Positions 25,347 to 32,867 of a DNA stretch of 64,000 nt are shown here, in pieces (position 1 is the stretch's first letter; every line of letters starts with the position of its first letter). The notes under the pieces were generated by a model. That model saw only the letters and a list, made by a program, of their open reading frames with translations. It was not told the origin of the DNA and did not search any database. This stretch comes from Lawsonibacter faecis (GTDB lineage: Bacteria > Bacillota > Clostridia > Oscillospirales > Oscillospiraceae). A program made the position numbers and the translations under genes. The stretch lies in the NCBI RefSeq assembly GCF_014287675.1, contig NZ_JACOPQ010000009.1, positions 111,994 through 175,993 on the forward strand. The letters run 5' to 3'.

Positions 25347-26135
25347 ATGGAGATCAAACGCACAGTGAGCATCTATTTCAGCCCCACCGACGGCACCCGG
25401 AGGGTCGTGCGCGCCGTGTCACAGGGTCTGAACGCCCCCGACTCCCTGGAGCTGGACCGCACCTCCTTTGAGAGCCGCTGGACCGGCGCGCAGCTCCGGG
25501 AGGGGGATGTGGCCGTCATCGGCGTACCCGTCTACTACGGCCGGGTGCCCCGGATAATGGCCGAGTTCTTCCGCTATATCGAGGCCGGCGGCGTGCCCGC
25601 CGTCCTGGTGGCGGTCTACGGCAACCGGGCCTATGAGGACGCGCTTTTGGAGCTGAGGGACGAGAGCAGGAAGCACGGCTTCCTCCCCGTGGCAGCCGGA
25701 GCCTTTATCGGCCGCCACAGCTTCACCGACAAGCTGGGGAGCGGCCGGCCCGACGGGGACGACCTCTCCGCTGCCGGGGCCCTGGGCCGGGACGCCGCCG
25801 CCCTCCTGGTAGAGCGGGACGCCGCCGCGCTCACCCTGGACGTGCCCGGCAATTTCCCCTACACCCCCGCTGCCGATCTGCCCGTGGCCCCGTCCACGGA
25901 CACCGGCAAGTGCGGCGGCTGTATGGCCTGTCAGAAAAGCTGCCCCGTCCAGGCCATCAACCCCCTGGACGTGTCCGAGACCGACGGCTGGCGCTGTCTG
26001 CTCTGCGCCAAATGCATCCAGTCCTGTCCCAACGGCGCCAGGTACATCGGCGTTCCCCCCCTGCTGGAGAAGATCGCCGTCATGGAGGCCATGTTCTCCG
26101 CCCCCAAGCAGCCCGAGGTTTTTCTTGCGCACTAG
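25347..26135 (+). CDS. Flavodoxin-like / ferredoxin fusion protein (EFR1-type)
   Basis: 262 residues. The N-terminal flavodoxin-like domain has the FMN phosphate loop YFSPTDGTRRVV and the VPVYYGRVPR loop. The C-terminal domain carries two 4Fe-4S clusters: CGGCMACQKSCPVQAI and CLLCAKCIQSCPNGAR. A cytoplasmic one-electron carrier. It starts one base after the stop of the C-S lyase/redoxin fusion, so the two are coupled; it could supply electrons to the redoxin CxxC site. The ATG at 25347 follows AAGGAGAGC; the ORF extends upstream inside the previous gene. Confidence 0.9.
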   Translation: MEIKRTVSIYFSPTDGTRRVVRAVSQGLNAPDSLELDRTSFESRWTGAQLREGDVAVIGVPVYYGRVPRIMAEFFRYIEAGGVPAVLVAVYGNRAYEDALLELRDESRKHGFLPVAAGAFIGRHSFTDKLGSGRPDGDDLSAAGALGRDAAALLVERDAAALTLDVPGNFPYTPAADLPVAPSTDTGKCGGCMACQKSCPVQAINPLDVSETDGWRCLLCAKCIQSCPNGARYIGVPPLLEKIAVMEAMFSAPKQPEVFLAH

Positions 26136-26229
26136 AGCCTGTCCTCCAATCGTCGAGACGCAGCCCATCGACTGAACGACAGACTCCAACCCCCTGAATC
26201 CGCAGAATGAAAGATTGGGAGGAATTATT

Positions 26230-27570
26230 ATGAGCAACCAAAGCGCAGCCACAGGCGAGCTCAAGCGCAACTTGGGCCGGATGGACCTGGTGTCCGTGGC
26301 CGTGGGCCAAATCATCGGCGCGGGCATCATGGCCATGACCGGCACCGCCATCGGCATGACGGGCCGCAGCGTCAACCTGGCCTTCGTTATCGCGGGCATT
26401 CTCTGCGTCCTCACCGCCATCCCCCAGATCATGGTGGGCGGCACCGCCCGGTTCAAGGGCGGGCAGTACACCCAGGTGGCCGCCTTCGGCGGTCAGCGCC
26501 TGGCGGGCATCTTTACTCTGATCAACGTCTTCACCGGCCTGGGCATCGCCATGTACGTCATCTCGTTCACGGAGTATCTGCTGGCCCTGGTGCCGGGCGC
26601 TCCCGCCAAGCTCATCTCCGTGGCGGTGCTCACCATCCTGTTCCTGATGAACATCCTGGGCGCCAAGCAGGCCGCCGTCCTCCAGACGGTGATGTGCGTC
26701 ATCATGGCGGTGGCCATCGCCGCCTTCATCGCCTTCGGCGTTCCCAATCTCCAGCCCGGATATTTCGCGCCTCCCGACTTTATGACCAAGGGCCTCACCG
26801 GCGTGCTCATGGCCTCCGCCTACCTCTCCTTCGCCGCCGGCGGCGCGCAGTACGTCATCAACTTCTCCGGCGAGGCCAAGAACCCCAAGAAGGACATCCC
26901 CTTCGCCATCATCGTCCCCACCATCGCCATCTCCGTGGTGTACGCCGTCATGGGCACCATCGCCGCCGGCGTGCTCCCCGTGGCGGACGTGGCCAACAAA
27001 AGCCTGGCCCTGGTGGCCGAGGCGATTCTGCCCAAGCCCCTCTACGTCTTCTTCATCGTGGGCGGCGCCATGTTCGCCCTGCTGACCACCCTCAACGCCT
27101 CCATCGGCTGGATGTGCCGCCCCATCGTACAGGCCGCCAAGGACGGCTGGCTCCCCAAGGTCTTCGGCAGGCTCAACGCCAGGTTCGGCACCCCCGTGAA
27201 CGTGCTGCTCCTCTTCTACGTCATCGGCCTGGTGCCCATCCTGGCGGGCCTGGACATCAGCATCGTGTCCAGCTCCACCGTCATCCTCACCAGCGCGGTA
27301 AAGGTCATCCTCTGCTTCACCGCCATCCGTCTGCCCAAGGTCATGCCGGAGCTGTGGAGCAAGTCCAAATTCCATGTGGGCAAAGGTCTTCTGAACACCG
27401 TCTGCATCGTGGGCGGCCTGGTGGCCACCCTCCAGGTCCTGTTGATGCTGGCCACCTCCGCCCCCCTGGAGCTGGTGGGCAATCTGGTGATACTGGCCGC
27501 TTCCGTCGTATACGCGCTCGCCGCCAATAAGCGCGTGAAGATGGAGGTCAGCTACGAGGACTGCGACTAA
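26230..27570 (+). CDS. APC-family amino acid permease
   Basis: 446 residues, about 12 membrane helices, with the APC first-helix motif VGQIIGAGIMAMTG and a conserved FSGEAKNPKKDIP loop after helix 6. It imports or exchanges an amino acid across the cytoplasmic membrane. The ATG at 26230 has GGGAGG at good spacing. It lies 94 bases after the ferredoxin gene with no terminator between, so it likely shares the operon; the substrate may be the sulfur amino acid used by the C-S lyase, which is inference from context. Confidence 0.88.
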   Translation: MSNQSAATGELKRNLGRMDLVSVAVGQIIGAGIMAMTGTAIGMTGRSVNLAFVIAGILCVLTAIPQIMVGGTARFKGGQYTQVAAFGGQRLAGIFTLINVFTGLGIAMYVISFTEYLLALVPGAPAKLISVAVLTILFLMNILGAKQAAVLQTVMCVIMAVAIAAFIAFGVPNLQPGYFAPPDFMTKGLTGVLMASAYLSFAAGGAQYVINFSGEAKNPKKDIPFAIIVPTIAISVVYAVMGTIAAGVLPVADVANKSLALVAEAILPKPLYVFFIVGGAMFALLTTLNASIGWMCRPIVQAAKDGWLPKVFGRLNARFGTPVNVLLLFYVIGLVPILAGLDISIVSSSTVILTSAVKVILCFTAIRLPKVMPELWSKSKFHVGKGLLNTVCIVGGLVATLQVLLMLATSAPLELVGNLVILAASVVYALAANKRVKMEVSYEDCD

Positions 27571-27580
27571 GCCAGCGGCA

Positions 27581-27614
27581 AAAGTGCGGCCGGAAAATTT
27601 CCGGCCGCACTTTT
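27581..27614 (+). terminator. Terminator after the permease
   Basis: A 13-bp stem (AAAGTGCGGCCGG / CCGGCCGCACTTT) with an AAAATTT loop and trailing TTTT. Confidence 0.85.
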
Positions 27615-27634
27615 GCGTCAGTTCCCTTTTTTCC

Positions 27635-27663
27635 TCGTCAGGGGTATTTATTTGTGGTATACT
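27635..27663 (+). promoter_or_regulatory. Promoter of the MarR gene
   Basis: TCGTCA at 27635-27640, 17-bp spacer, TGG-TATACT with the -10 at 27658-27663. It lies 37 bases before the ATG; an autoregulatory operator is likely here but I cannot define one. Confidence 0.55.
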
Positions 27664-27700
27664 TCAACCAATAAACCATTAGACGGGGAAGTGCACAGTT

Positions 27701-28186
27701 ATGTCTTCTATCGACGAAATCTCCCAGATGATCGAGCATCTCTACACCATGGAACGCATCATTACCGCCATCCAGAAGCGCCCCATCGACTACGGCGGAG
27801 TTTCCCTCCACGCCAACGAGGCCCACACCCTCAAGATGATCGCGCTCAACGAGGGCATCAGCCAGACCGAGCTCTCCGAGCAGATGTACCGCACCAAGGG
27901 CGCCACCTCCGTCATGGTGGACAAGCTGGTGGAGAAGGGCCTCGTGCACCGCCAGCGGGTGGACGGGGACCAGCGGCGCTATCTGCTCACCCTCACGGAC
28001 CGGGGCCGCCAGGTTCACGCCAGCCATATCGACCGGGACGCCGCCCACGCCCGCTGGGCCTCCCAGCACCTGGGTCTTGAGGAGGCGGAGCTTAAAACCG
28101 CCAACGAGGCCCTCTCCCAGATCATCGCCTTCTACTCTCAGAGCTACCTCTCCCACGGTGCGCTGGCCACCCAGCCGGAATATTAA
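27701..28186 (+). CDS. MarR-family transcriptional regulator
   Basis: 161 residues, winged helix-turn-helix: HTLKMIALNEGISQTELSEQMYRTKGATSVMVDKLVEKGLVHRQ followed by the wing DGDQRRYLLTLTDRG. It is a dimeric cytoplasmic repressor, usually responsive to phenolic or oxidising ligands. It has its own promoter and sits between terminators, so its target is not given by an operon; the adjacent permease/C-S lyase operon and its own gene are the obvious candidates. No Cys is present in the DNA-binding part, so it is not an OhrR-like peroxide sensor. Confidence 0.9.
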   Translation: MSSIDEISQMIEHLYTMERIITAIQKRPIDYGGVSLHANEAHTLKMIALNEGISQTELSEQMYRTKGATSVMVDKLVEKGLVHRQRVDGDQRRYLLTLTDRGRQVHASHIDRDAAHARWASQHLGLEEAELKTANEALSQIIAFYSQSYLSHGALATQPEY

Positions 28187-28312
28187 AAGCCCGCCCCAAT
28201 CGCCCTTCAGACAGGATTCACTCAAAATCCGTCCTTCCCGGGCGGCCGGTGCAGATTTTTTAGGCCGGCGCCTTCGGCGGCCACGCTGCCGCGTCCGCCT
28301 TACAGCTCTCAA

Positions 28313-28350
28313 AGAGAGTGGGACGGCCCCTTCGGGCCGTCCCACTCTCT
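28313..28350 (-). terminator. Terminator of the Sel1-repeat gene
   Basis: A perfect 17-bp stem (AGAGAGTGGGACGGCCC / GGGCCGTCCCACTCTCT) with a 4-base loop, 9 bases beyond the minus-strand stop. It also faces the MarR gene and may act in both directions. Confidence 0.8.
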
Positions 28351-28359
28351 TATGTATAC

Positions 28360-31300
28360 TTATTTACCGAAGAGCTTCCCGAAGAAGCCCTTCTTCTCCT
28401 TGGGCTTCTGATCCGGCTCCTTCCTGGGCGCAGAGGCGGTATGGGCGGCTCCGGACCCCAGCTCGGCCTCCAGCTTCTTCAGGCTCTCGGCGGAGTCCTC
28501 GTTGCCATCCGCCGCGGCCTTCCGGTAGAGCTCCATGGCCCTGCGCTTGTCCTGGGCCACGCCCTTGCCGTCCCGGTAGCAGTCGCCCAGCAGGTCCAGG
28601 GCCCGGACGGAGCCGCCCGAGGCCGCCCGCTCGAACCAGGGGATGGCCTTTTCCGGGTCCGCCTCGCAGCCGATGCCGGTGAGGTAGCAGTACCCCGCGT
28701 TGCACTGAGCTGCGGTGTTGCCCCGCTCGCCCGACTGGATGTAGAGCTCCAGCGCCCGGGGCTTATCCTCCTTCACGCCGTCGCCCTGCTCGTAGCACAG
28801 CCCCAGATTGCACATGGCCGGGGCGTACCCCTGGTCCACGGATTTGCGGTAGTAGCTGATGGCCAGGCTCTTGTTCTGGGCGATGCCCTTGCCGTCCCGG
28901 TAGCAGTTGGCCAGCAGGCACTGGGCGCGGGCGGAGCCCTGGGCCGCCGACTCCTTGAACCAGGGCACGGCCTTGGCCGGGTCGGCCTCCACGCCGATGC
29001 CGATGAGATAGCAGAAGCCCAGGTTGCACTGGGCCGTCTCATCCCCGGCCTCGGCGGCCTCAGTGTAGAGTTCCACGGCCTTCTTCTTGTCCTCGGGCAC
29101 GCCGGTACCCAATTCGTAGCACAGGCCCAGGCTGCATATGGCTGAGATATACCCCAGCTCCCTGGCCCGGAGATAGAGCTCCACGGCCCTGGCCTCATCC
29201 CGCTCCACGCCGTCGCCGTCCCGGTAGCAGGAGCCCAGAATGCTCACCGCCCGGCCGAAGTTCTGGTCGGCGGCCCGCTCCAGCCACTTCACAGCCTCCT
29301 TGGCGTCCACCTCGCAGCCGATGCCGTTGAGTCGACACACCGCCAGATTGGCCTGGGCGGGGGCATAGCCCCGCTCGGCGGCGCGGGTATACCACTCCAC
29401 GGCCTTGGCGCCGTCCTGGTCCACTCCGGTCCCCATCTCGTAGGCGAGTCCCAGACTGCACATCGCCGGGGGATAGCTCTGCCTGGCGGAGCGCTGGTAG
29501 AGCTCCACAGCCTTGGCCTCGTCCAGCTCCACGCCCTCTCCGTCCCGGTAGCAGTTGCCCAGCAGGCTCAGCGCCCGGGGAAAATCCTGGTCCGCCGCCC
29601 GGGTGAGCCACTGTGCGGCCTGGGCGCTGTCCCGCTCCACACCGATGCCGGTCAGGTAGCAGTAGCCCAGGTTGCACTGGGCGCCGGGGTAGCCCCGCTC
29701 GCCCGCCCTGCGGTACCACTCGGTGGCGGCCAGGGGGTCCTTCTCCTTGCCCTCGCCCAGCTCGTAGCACAGCCCCAGGTTGCACATGGCCGGGGGATAA
29801 CCCTGGTCGGCGGCCCGCTCGAAGAGCTCCACGCCCCTGGCCTCGTCCCGCTCCACGCCGTCGCCGTCCCGGTAGCACTCGCCCAGGATGCTCAGCGCCC
29901 GGGGAAAGTCCCGGGCCGCGGCCTTCTCCAGCCATGCGGCGGCGGCCTCCAAATCCTTCTCCACGCCGATGCCGTTGAGGTAGCACACCGCCAGATTGGT
30001 CTGGGCCGGGGGGTAATCCCGCTCGGCGGCCAGCAGATAGTACTCGGTTGCCTTCTTCTCGTCGGTCTCCACGCCGTTGCCCATCTCGTAGCACAGGCCC
30101 AGGCTGCACTGGGCGGGGGGATAGTTCCGGTCGGAGGCCTTCCGGTAGAACTCCACGGCCTTGACCGGGTCCTCCTCCACGCCGTTGCCGTCCCGGTAGC
30201 AGTCGCCCAGGATGCTCACCGCCCGGGCGTAGTCCTGCTCTGCGGCCTTGTTCAGCCACTTCACCGCCTCCGCCGTGTCCCGCTCCACGCCGATGGCGGA
30301 GAGGTAGCACACCGCCAGATTGCACTGGGCCGGGGCGTAGTCCGCCTCGGCGGCCCTGCGGTACCACTCCGCCGCCAGGACGTTGTCCACCTCCACCCCG
30401 GTGCCCGACTCATAGCAAAGGCCCAGATCGCACTGGGCAGGGGGGTAGTCCTGCTCCGCCGCCCGGCGGAAATACTCCACGGACTTGGGCTCGTCCTTCT
30501 CCACGCCGTTGCCGTCCTGGTAGAGGCAGCCCAGCAGCCGCAGGGCCCGGGGGTAGTCCTGCTCCGCAGAGCGCTCAAACCAGCGGGCGGCCTGGTTGGG
30601 GTCCTCCGCGGTGCCGATGCCGGTCAGGTAGCAGTAGCCCAGGTTGCACATGGCGGGGGCGTAGTCCATCTCCGCCGCCTGGCGGTAGTAGATCAGGGCC
30701 TGGGACTCGTCCTTCTCCACGCCGGTGCCCACCTCGTAGCAGAGGCCCAGATCGCACACGGCGGGGGCGTACTTCTCCTCCATGGCCAGGCGGAAATAGC
30801 GCACTGCCTCCTCCGGGTCCTCCTCCACGCCGTTGCCGTCCCGGTAGAGGCACCCCATGATGCTGTAGGCCCGGCCGAACTTCTGCTCGATTGCCTTCTC
30901 CAGCCACTCGATGGCCTGCTTTGCGTCCTTCTCCACGCCGATGCCGTTGAGATAACACACCGCCAGATTGGTCTGGGCGGGGGCAAAGCCCTGCTCGGCG
31001 GCCTGGAGGTAGTAGTCGGAGGCCTTTTCCCAGTCCTTCTCCACGCCGTTGCCGTTCTCGTAGCAGAGGCCCAAATCCGTCATGGCGGGGGCGTGGCCCT
31101 CGTCGGCGGCGGACTGGTAGAGCTCCAGCGCACGGGCCATATCGGCCTCCACCCCGGCGCCCAGCTGATAGCATCGGCCCAGGGACTCCATGGAGCGGAT
31201 ATCTCCCAGTTCGGCAGACTGGGCGAACCAGTGGGCGGCCCGCTCCATGTCCTTGGGTGTGCCGTCCCCCTCGGCGTACCGCACGCCCAGGTCGTGGTAG

Positions 31301-31458
31301 ACCGCACTGTCCCCCAATTCGGCCTGCTCCAGCATGGCCTGGAACTCCTCCTTGGATTTCTGGAGCCCCTCCGCCGCCTTCTGGATGAGGGTCGTATCCA
31401 CAAAGACCACGTCGCCGGGGCCGTAGATTTCATTATTCTTCCTGTTATCAGAATCCAT
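28360..31458 (-). CDS. Giant Sel1-repeat (TPR-like) protein with 108-residue super-repeats
   Basis: 1032 residues, made of about 26 Sel1-like repeats of 36 residues. They fall into three alternating types: LGLCYExGxGVE, NLxxCYLxGIGVE and LGxCYRDGxGVE. From about residue 100 the order is an exact three-type cycle repeated eight times, that is eight 108-residue super-repeats. There is no signal peptide or membrane helix. The tail (KKLEAELG then a Ser/Ala/Lys linker) ends in a basic amphipathic KKGFFGKLFGK, which might bind membrane or protein. Sel1 arrays are protein-protein scaffolds, often in signalling or stress; the partner is unknown. The start ATG is preceded by a weak GGCGGG site. Confidence 0.92.
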   Translation of the reverse strand: MDSDNRKNNEIYGPGDVVFVDTTLIQKAAEGLQKSKEEFQAMLEQAELGDSAVYHDLGVRYAEGDGTPKDMERAAHWFAQSAELGDIRSMESLGRCYQLGAGVEADMARALELYQSAADEGHAPAMTDLGLCYENGNGVEKDWEKASDYYLQAAEQGFAPAQTNLAVCYLNGIGVEKDAKQAIEWLEKAIEQKFGRAYSIMGCLYRDGNGVEEDPEEAVRYFRLAMEEKYAPAVCDLGLCYEVGTGVEKDESQALIYYRQAAEMDYAPAMCNLGYCYLTGIGTAEDPNQAARWFERSAEQDYPRALRLLGCLYQDGNGVEKDEPKSVEYFRRAAEQDYPPAQCDLGLCYESGTGVEVDNVLAAEWYRRAAEADYAPAQCNLAVCYLSAIGVERDTAEAVKWLNKAAEQDYARAVSILGDCYRDGNGVEEDPVKAVEFYRKASDRNYPPAQCSLGLCYEMGNGVETDEKKATEYYLLAAERDYPPAQTNLAVCYLNGIGVEKDLEAAAAWLEKAAARDFPRALSILGECYRDGDGVERDEARGVELFERAADQGYPPAMCNLGLCYELGEGKEKDPLAATEWYRRAGERGYPGAQCNLGYCYLTGIGVERDSAQAAQWLTRAADQDFPRALSLLGNCYRDGEGVELDEAKAVELYQRSARQSYPPAMCSLGLAYEMGTGVDQDGAKAVEWYTRAAERGYAPAQANLAVCRLNGIGCEVDAKEAVKWLERAADQNFGRAVSILGSCYRDGDGVERDEARAVELYLRARELGYISAICSLGLCYELGTGVPEDKKKAVELYTEAAEAGDETAQCNLGFCYLIGIGVEADPAKAVPWFKESAAQGSARAQCLLANCYRDGKGIAQNKSLAISYYRKSVDQGYAPAMCNLGLCYEQGDGVKEDKPRALELYIQSGERGNTAAQCNAGYCYLTGIGCEADPEKAIPWFERAASGGSVRALDLLGDCYRDGKGVAQDKRRAMELYRKAAADGNEDSAESLKKLEAELGSGAAHTASAPRKEPDQKPKEKKGFFGKLFGK

Positions 31459-31780
31459 TTTAATCCCGCCTTTATTATCTATCTCAATGAGGGAACCTGT
31501 GCCAATCGCCGTTCAAGGTCGTCCTTTGGCCCATGTTCCGTCATGCTGCGTTGTCAAATCCCGCATTCCGTCCGGAGGAACGGCAATTTTCGCCCTGCCT
31601 GACGCAGATACCGTATAAAATCCGCCCGCTTCCGGCGCCAGGTACAGCCTCTTCCAAATACGGGTCCTGTCAAGAGGCATGTGCACCTCTTTACTCTACC
31701 AGTGGCGGCGCTTTCTGTCAATGTCTGGCCCGCCCCGCCCACGGAGAAAAATCGGCCTGCCCCGGTGCCCCGCCTGCTGC
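31459..31780. other. Intergenic region upstream of the Sel1 gene
   Basis: 322 bases between the LysR stop and the Sel1 start, both on the minus strand. It holds a minus-strand promoter (31693-31721) and a 55-codon open frame (31513-31680, minus; begins MPLDRTRIWKRLYLAPE) whose GAGGTG would sit almost at the transcription start, so translation is doubtful. No terminator of LysR is evident. Confidence 0.4.
31693..31721 (-). promoter_or_regulatory. Probable promoter of the Sel1-repeat gene
   Basis: On the minus strand: consensus TTGACA (31716-31721), 17-bp spacer, TAGAGT (31693-31698). It gives a leader of about 230 bases. Confidence 0.5.
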
Positions 31781-32671
31781 TTATTCCTCCGCCAGCCCCT
31801 TCATATGATCCAGCAGCTCCCCCGCCGTCCTGGAGAGGTAGTGGCCCCTCTTGACAATCACATAGATATCCCACGACAGCTCATCGTCAAAAGGGATGTG
31901 GACCAGCCTGGACCCGCTGGACTTTTTGGGATTGCGGAGAAAGGAAACGCCGATGCCCACGCCCCTGTTGTCCTCCAGCATCCGCAGCCACAAGATCTCG
32001 TCCGGGGAGCGGAGCGCGTAGATAAGCTCCACCCCCGCCCGCTCCGCGCAGTCCTCCACCATCTGGAACACCTTAAAATAGGGGTTCTTAGTTACCAGGG
32101 GCTGGCCCTTCAGGTCCCGGATGCTGAGACTCTCCCGCCCCGCCAGGGGGTGGTCCGGGTGGACCACGGCGCACAGCTGGTAGTGCCGCAGGCGTAGATA
32201 CTCAAACTGCTCGGCAGGCTGGGGCACGCCGATGGAGAAGCCGATGTCTGCCGTCTCCCGGCGCACCGCGTCCTCGGCCAGCAGATCGGGCAGCTCCACC
32301 ATGTCGACCACCGCCTCCGGGTGGGCCTCCTCGAAGGACCGCAGGCTGTCCAGCGAGAGGGCGTTGGGCACACCGTGGCTGAAGGCCAGGCGCACCCTGC
32401 CCCGCTCCTGGGCGCTGATTTGCTCCAGACGGCGCATCATGTCCTCGTAGTCGGCCACCAGCCGCTGCACCTCGGGCAGCACCTTTTTTCCGAAGGGGGT
32501 GAGGATGAGGCTGTTCTTCTCCCGGTAGAAGAGAGGCGCGTCCAGCTCCTCCTCCAGCTTGCGGATGGACTTGCTCAGCGCCTGGGGCGTGAGGAAGAGC
32601 TTCTCCGCGGCCGCCGACAGGCCGCCGTGCTCATAGATGGCGATGAGATACTGCATCTGCCGAAGTTCCAT
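31781..32671 (-). CDS. LysR-family transcriptional regulator
   Basis: 296 residues. The N-terminal winged helix (MELRQMQYLIAIYEHGGLSAAAEKLFLTPQALSKSIRKLEEEL) is followed by a periplasmic-binding-like effector domain. It is divergent from the flavin reductase gene with 196 bases between them, the classical layout for LysR regulation of the neighbour plus itself. A GTTGC-N6-GCAAC operator lies in between. The effector is unknown; the reductase's electron acceptor or a related carboxylate is a reasonable guess. Confidence 0.92.
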   Translation of the reverse strand: MELRQMQYLIAIYEHGGLSAAAEKLFLTPQALSKSIRKLEEELDAPLFYREKNSLILTPFGKKVLPEVQRLVADYEDMMRRLEQISAQERGRVRLAFSHGVPNALSLDSLRSFEEAHPEAVVDMVELPDLLAEDAVRRETADIGFSIGVPQPAEQFEYLRLRHYQLCAVVHPDHPLAGRESLSIRDLKGQPLVTKNPYFKVFQMVEDCAERAGVELIYALRSPDEILWLRMLEDNRGVGIGVSFLRNPKKSSGSRLVHIPFDDELSWDIYVIVKRGHYLSRTAGELLDHMKGLAEE

Positions 32672-32768
32672 ATAGCGCCTCCTGTTGTGGAAGTGAAGAA
32701 TGAAAAACGCCCCTGGATGCGATACTCCTGTTTATTTCCGGGGCCGCCCCCGCACCCCTCAACTTTTA

Positions 32769-32784
32769 GTTGCAGGGCCGCAAC
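32769..32784. promoter_or_regulatory. LysR-type operator GTTGC-N6-GCAAC
   Basis: A perfect inverted repeat GTTGC (32769-32773) and GCAAC (32780-32784), matching the T-N11-A LysR consensus. It lies 10 bases upstream of the reductase -35 at 32795, as expected for an activator. Confidence 0.6.
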
Positions 32785-32794
32785 AAAGGGTTGT

Positions 32795-32823
32795 TTGATT
32801 GTAAACTTTTTAACAATTATAAT
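32795..32823 (+). promoter_or_regulatory. Promoter of the flavin reductase gene
   Basis: TTGATT at 32795-32800, 17-bp spacer, TATAAT at 32818-32823. Confidence 0.75.
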
Positions 32824-32867
32824 GAATCTGCTGAAAAACCGCAATAGATAGATTTTAGGAGGAAGAA

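Noticed and set aside
28400..31400. Regular 108-bp/324-bp repeats that might suggest a CRISPR-like or satellite array
   Set aside because: The periodicity is that of Sel1 codons in one open frame; there are no spacers and no cas genes.
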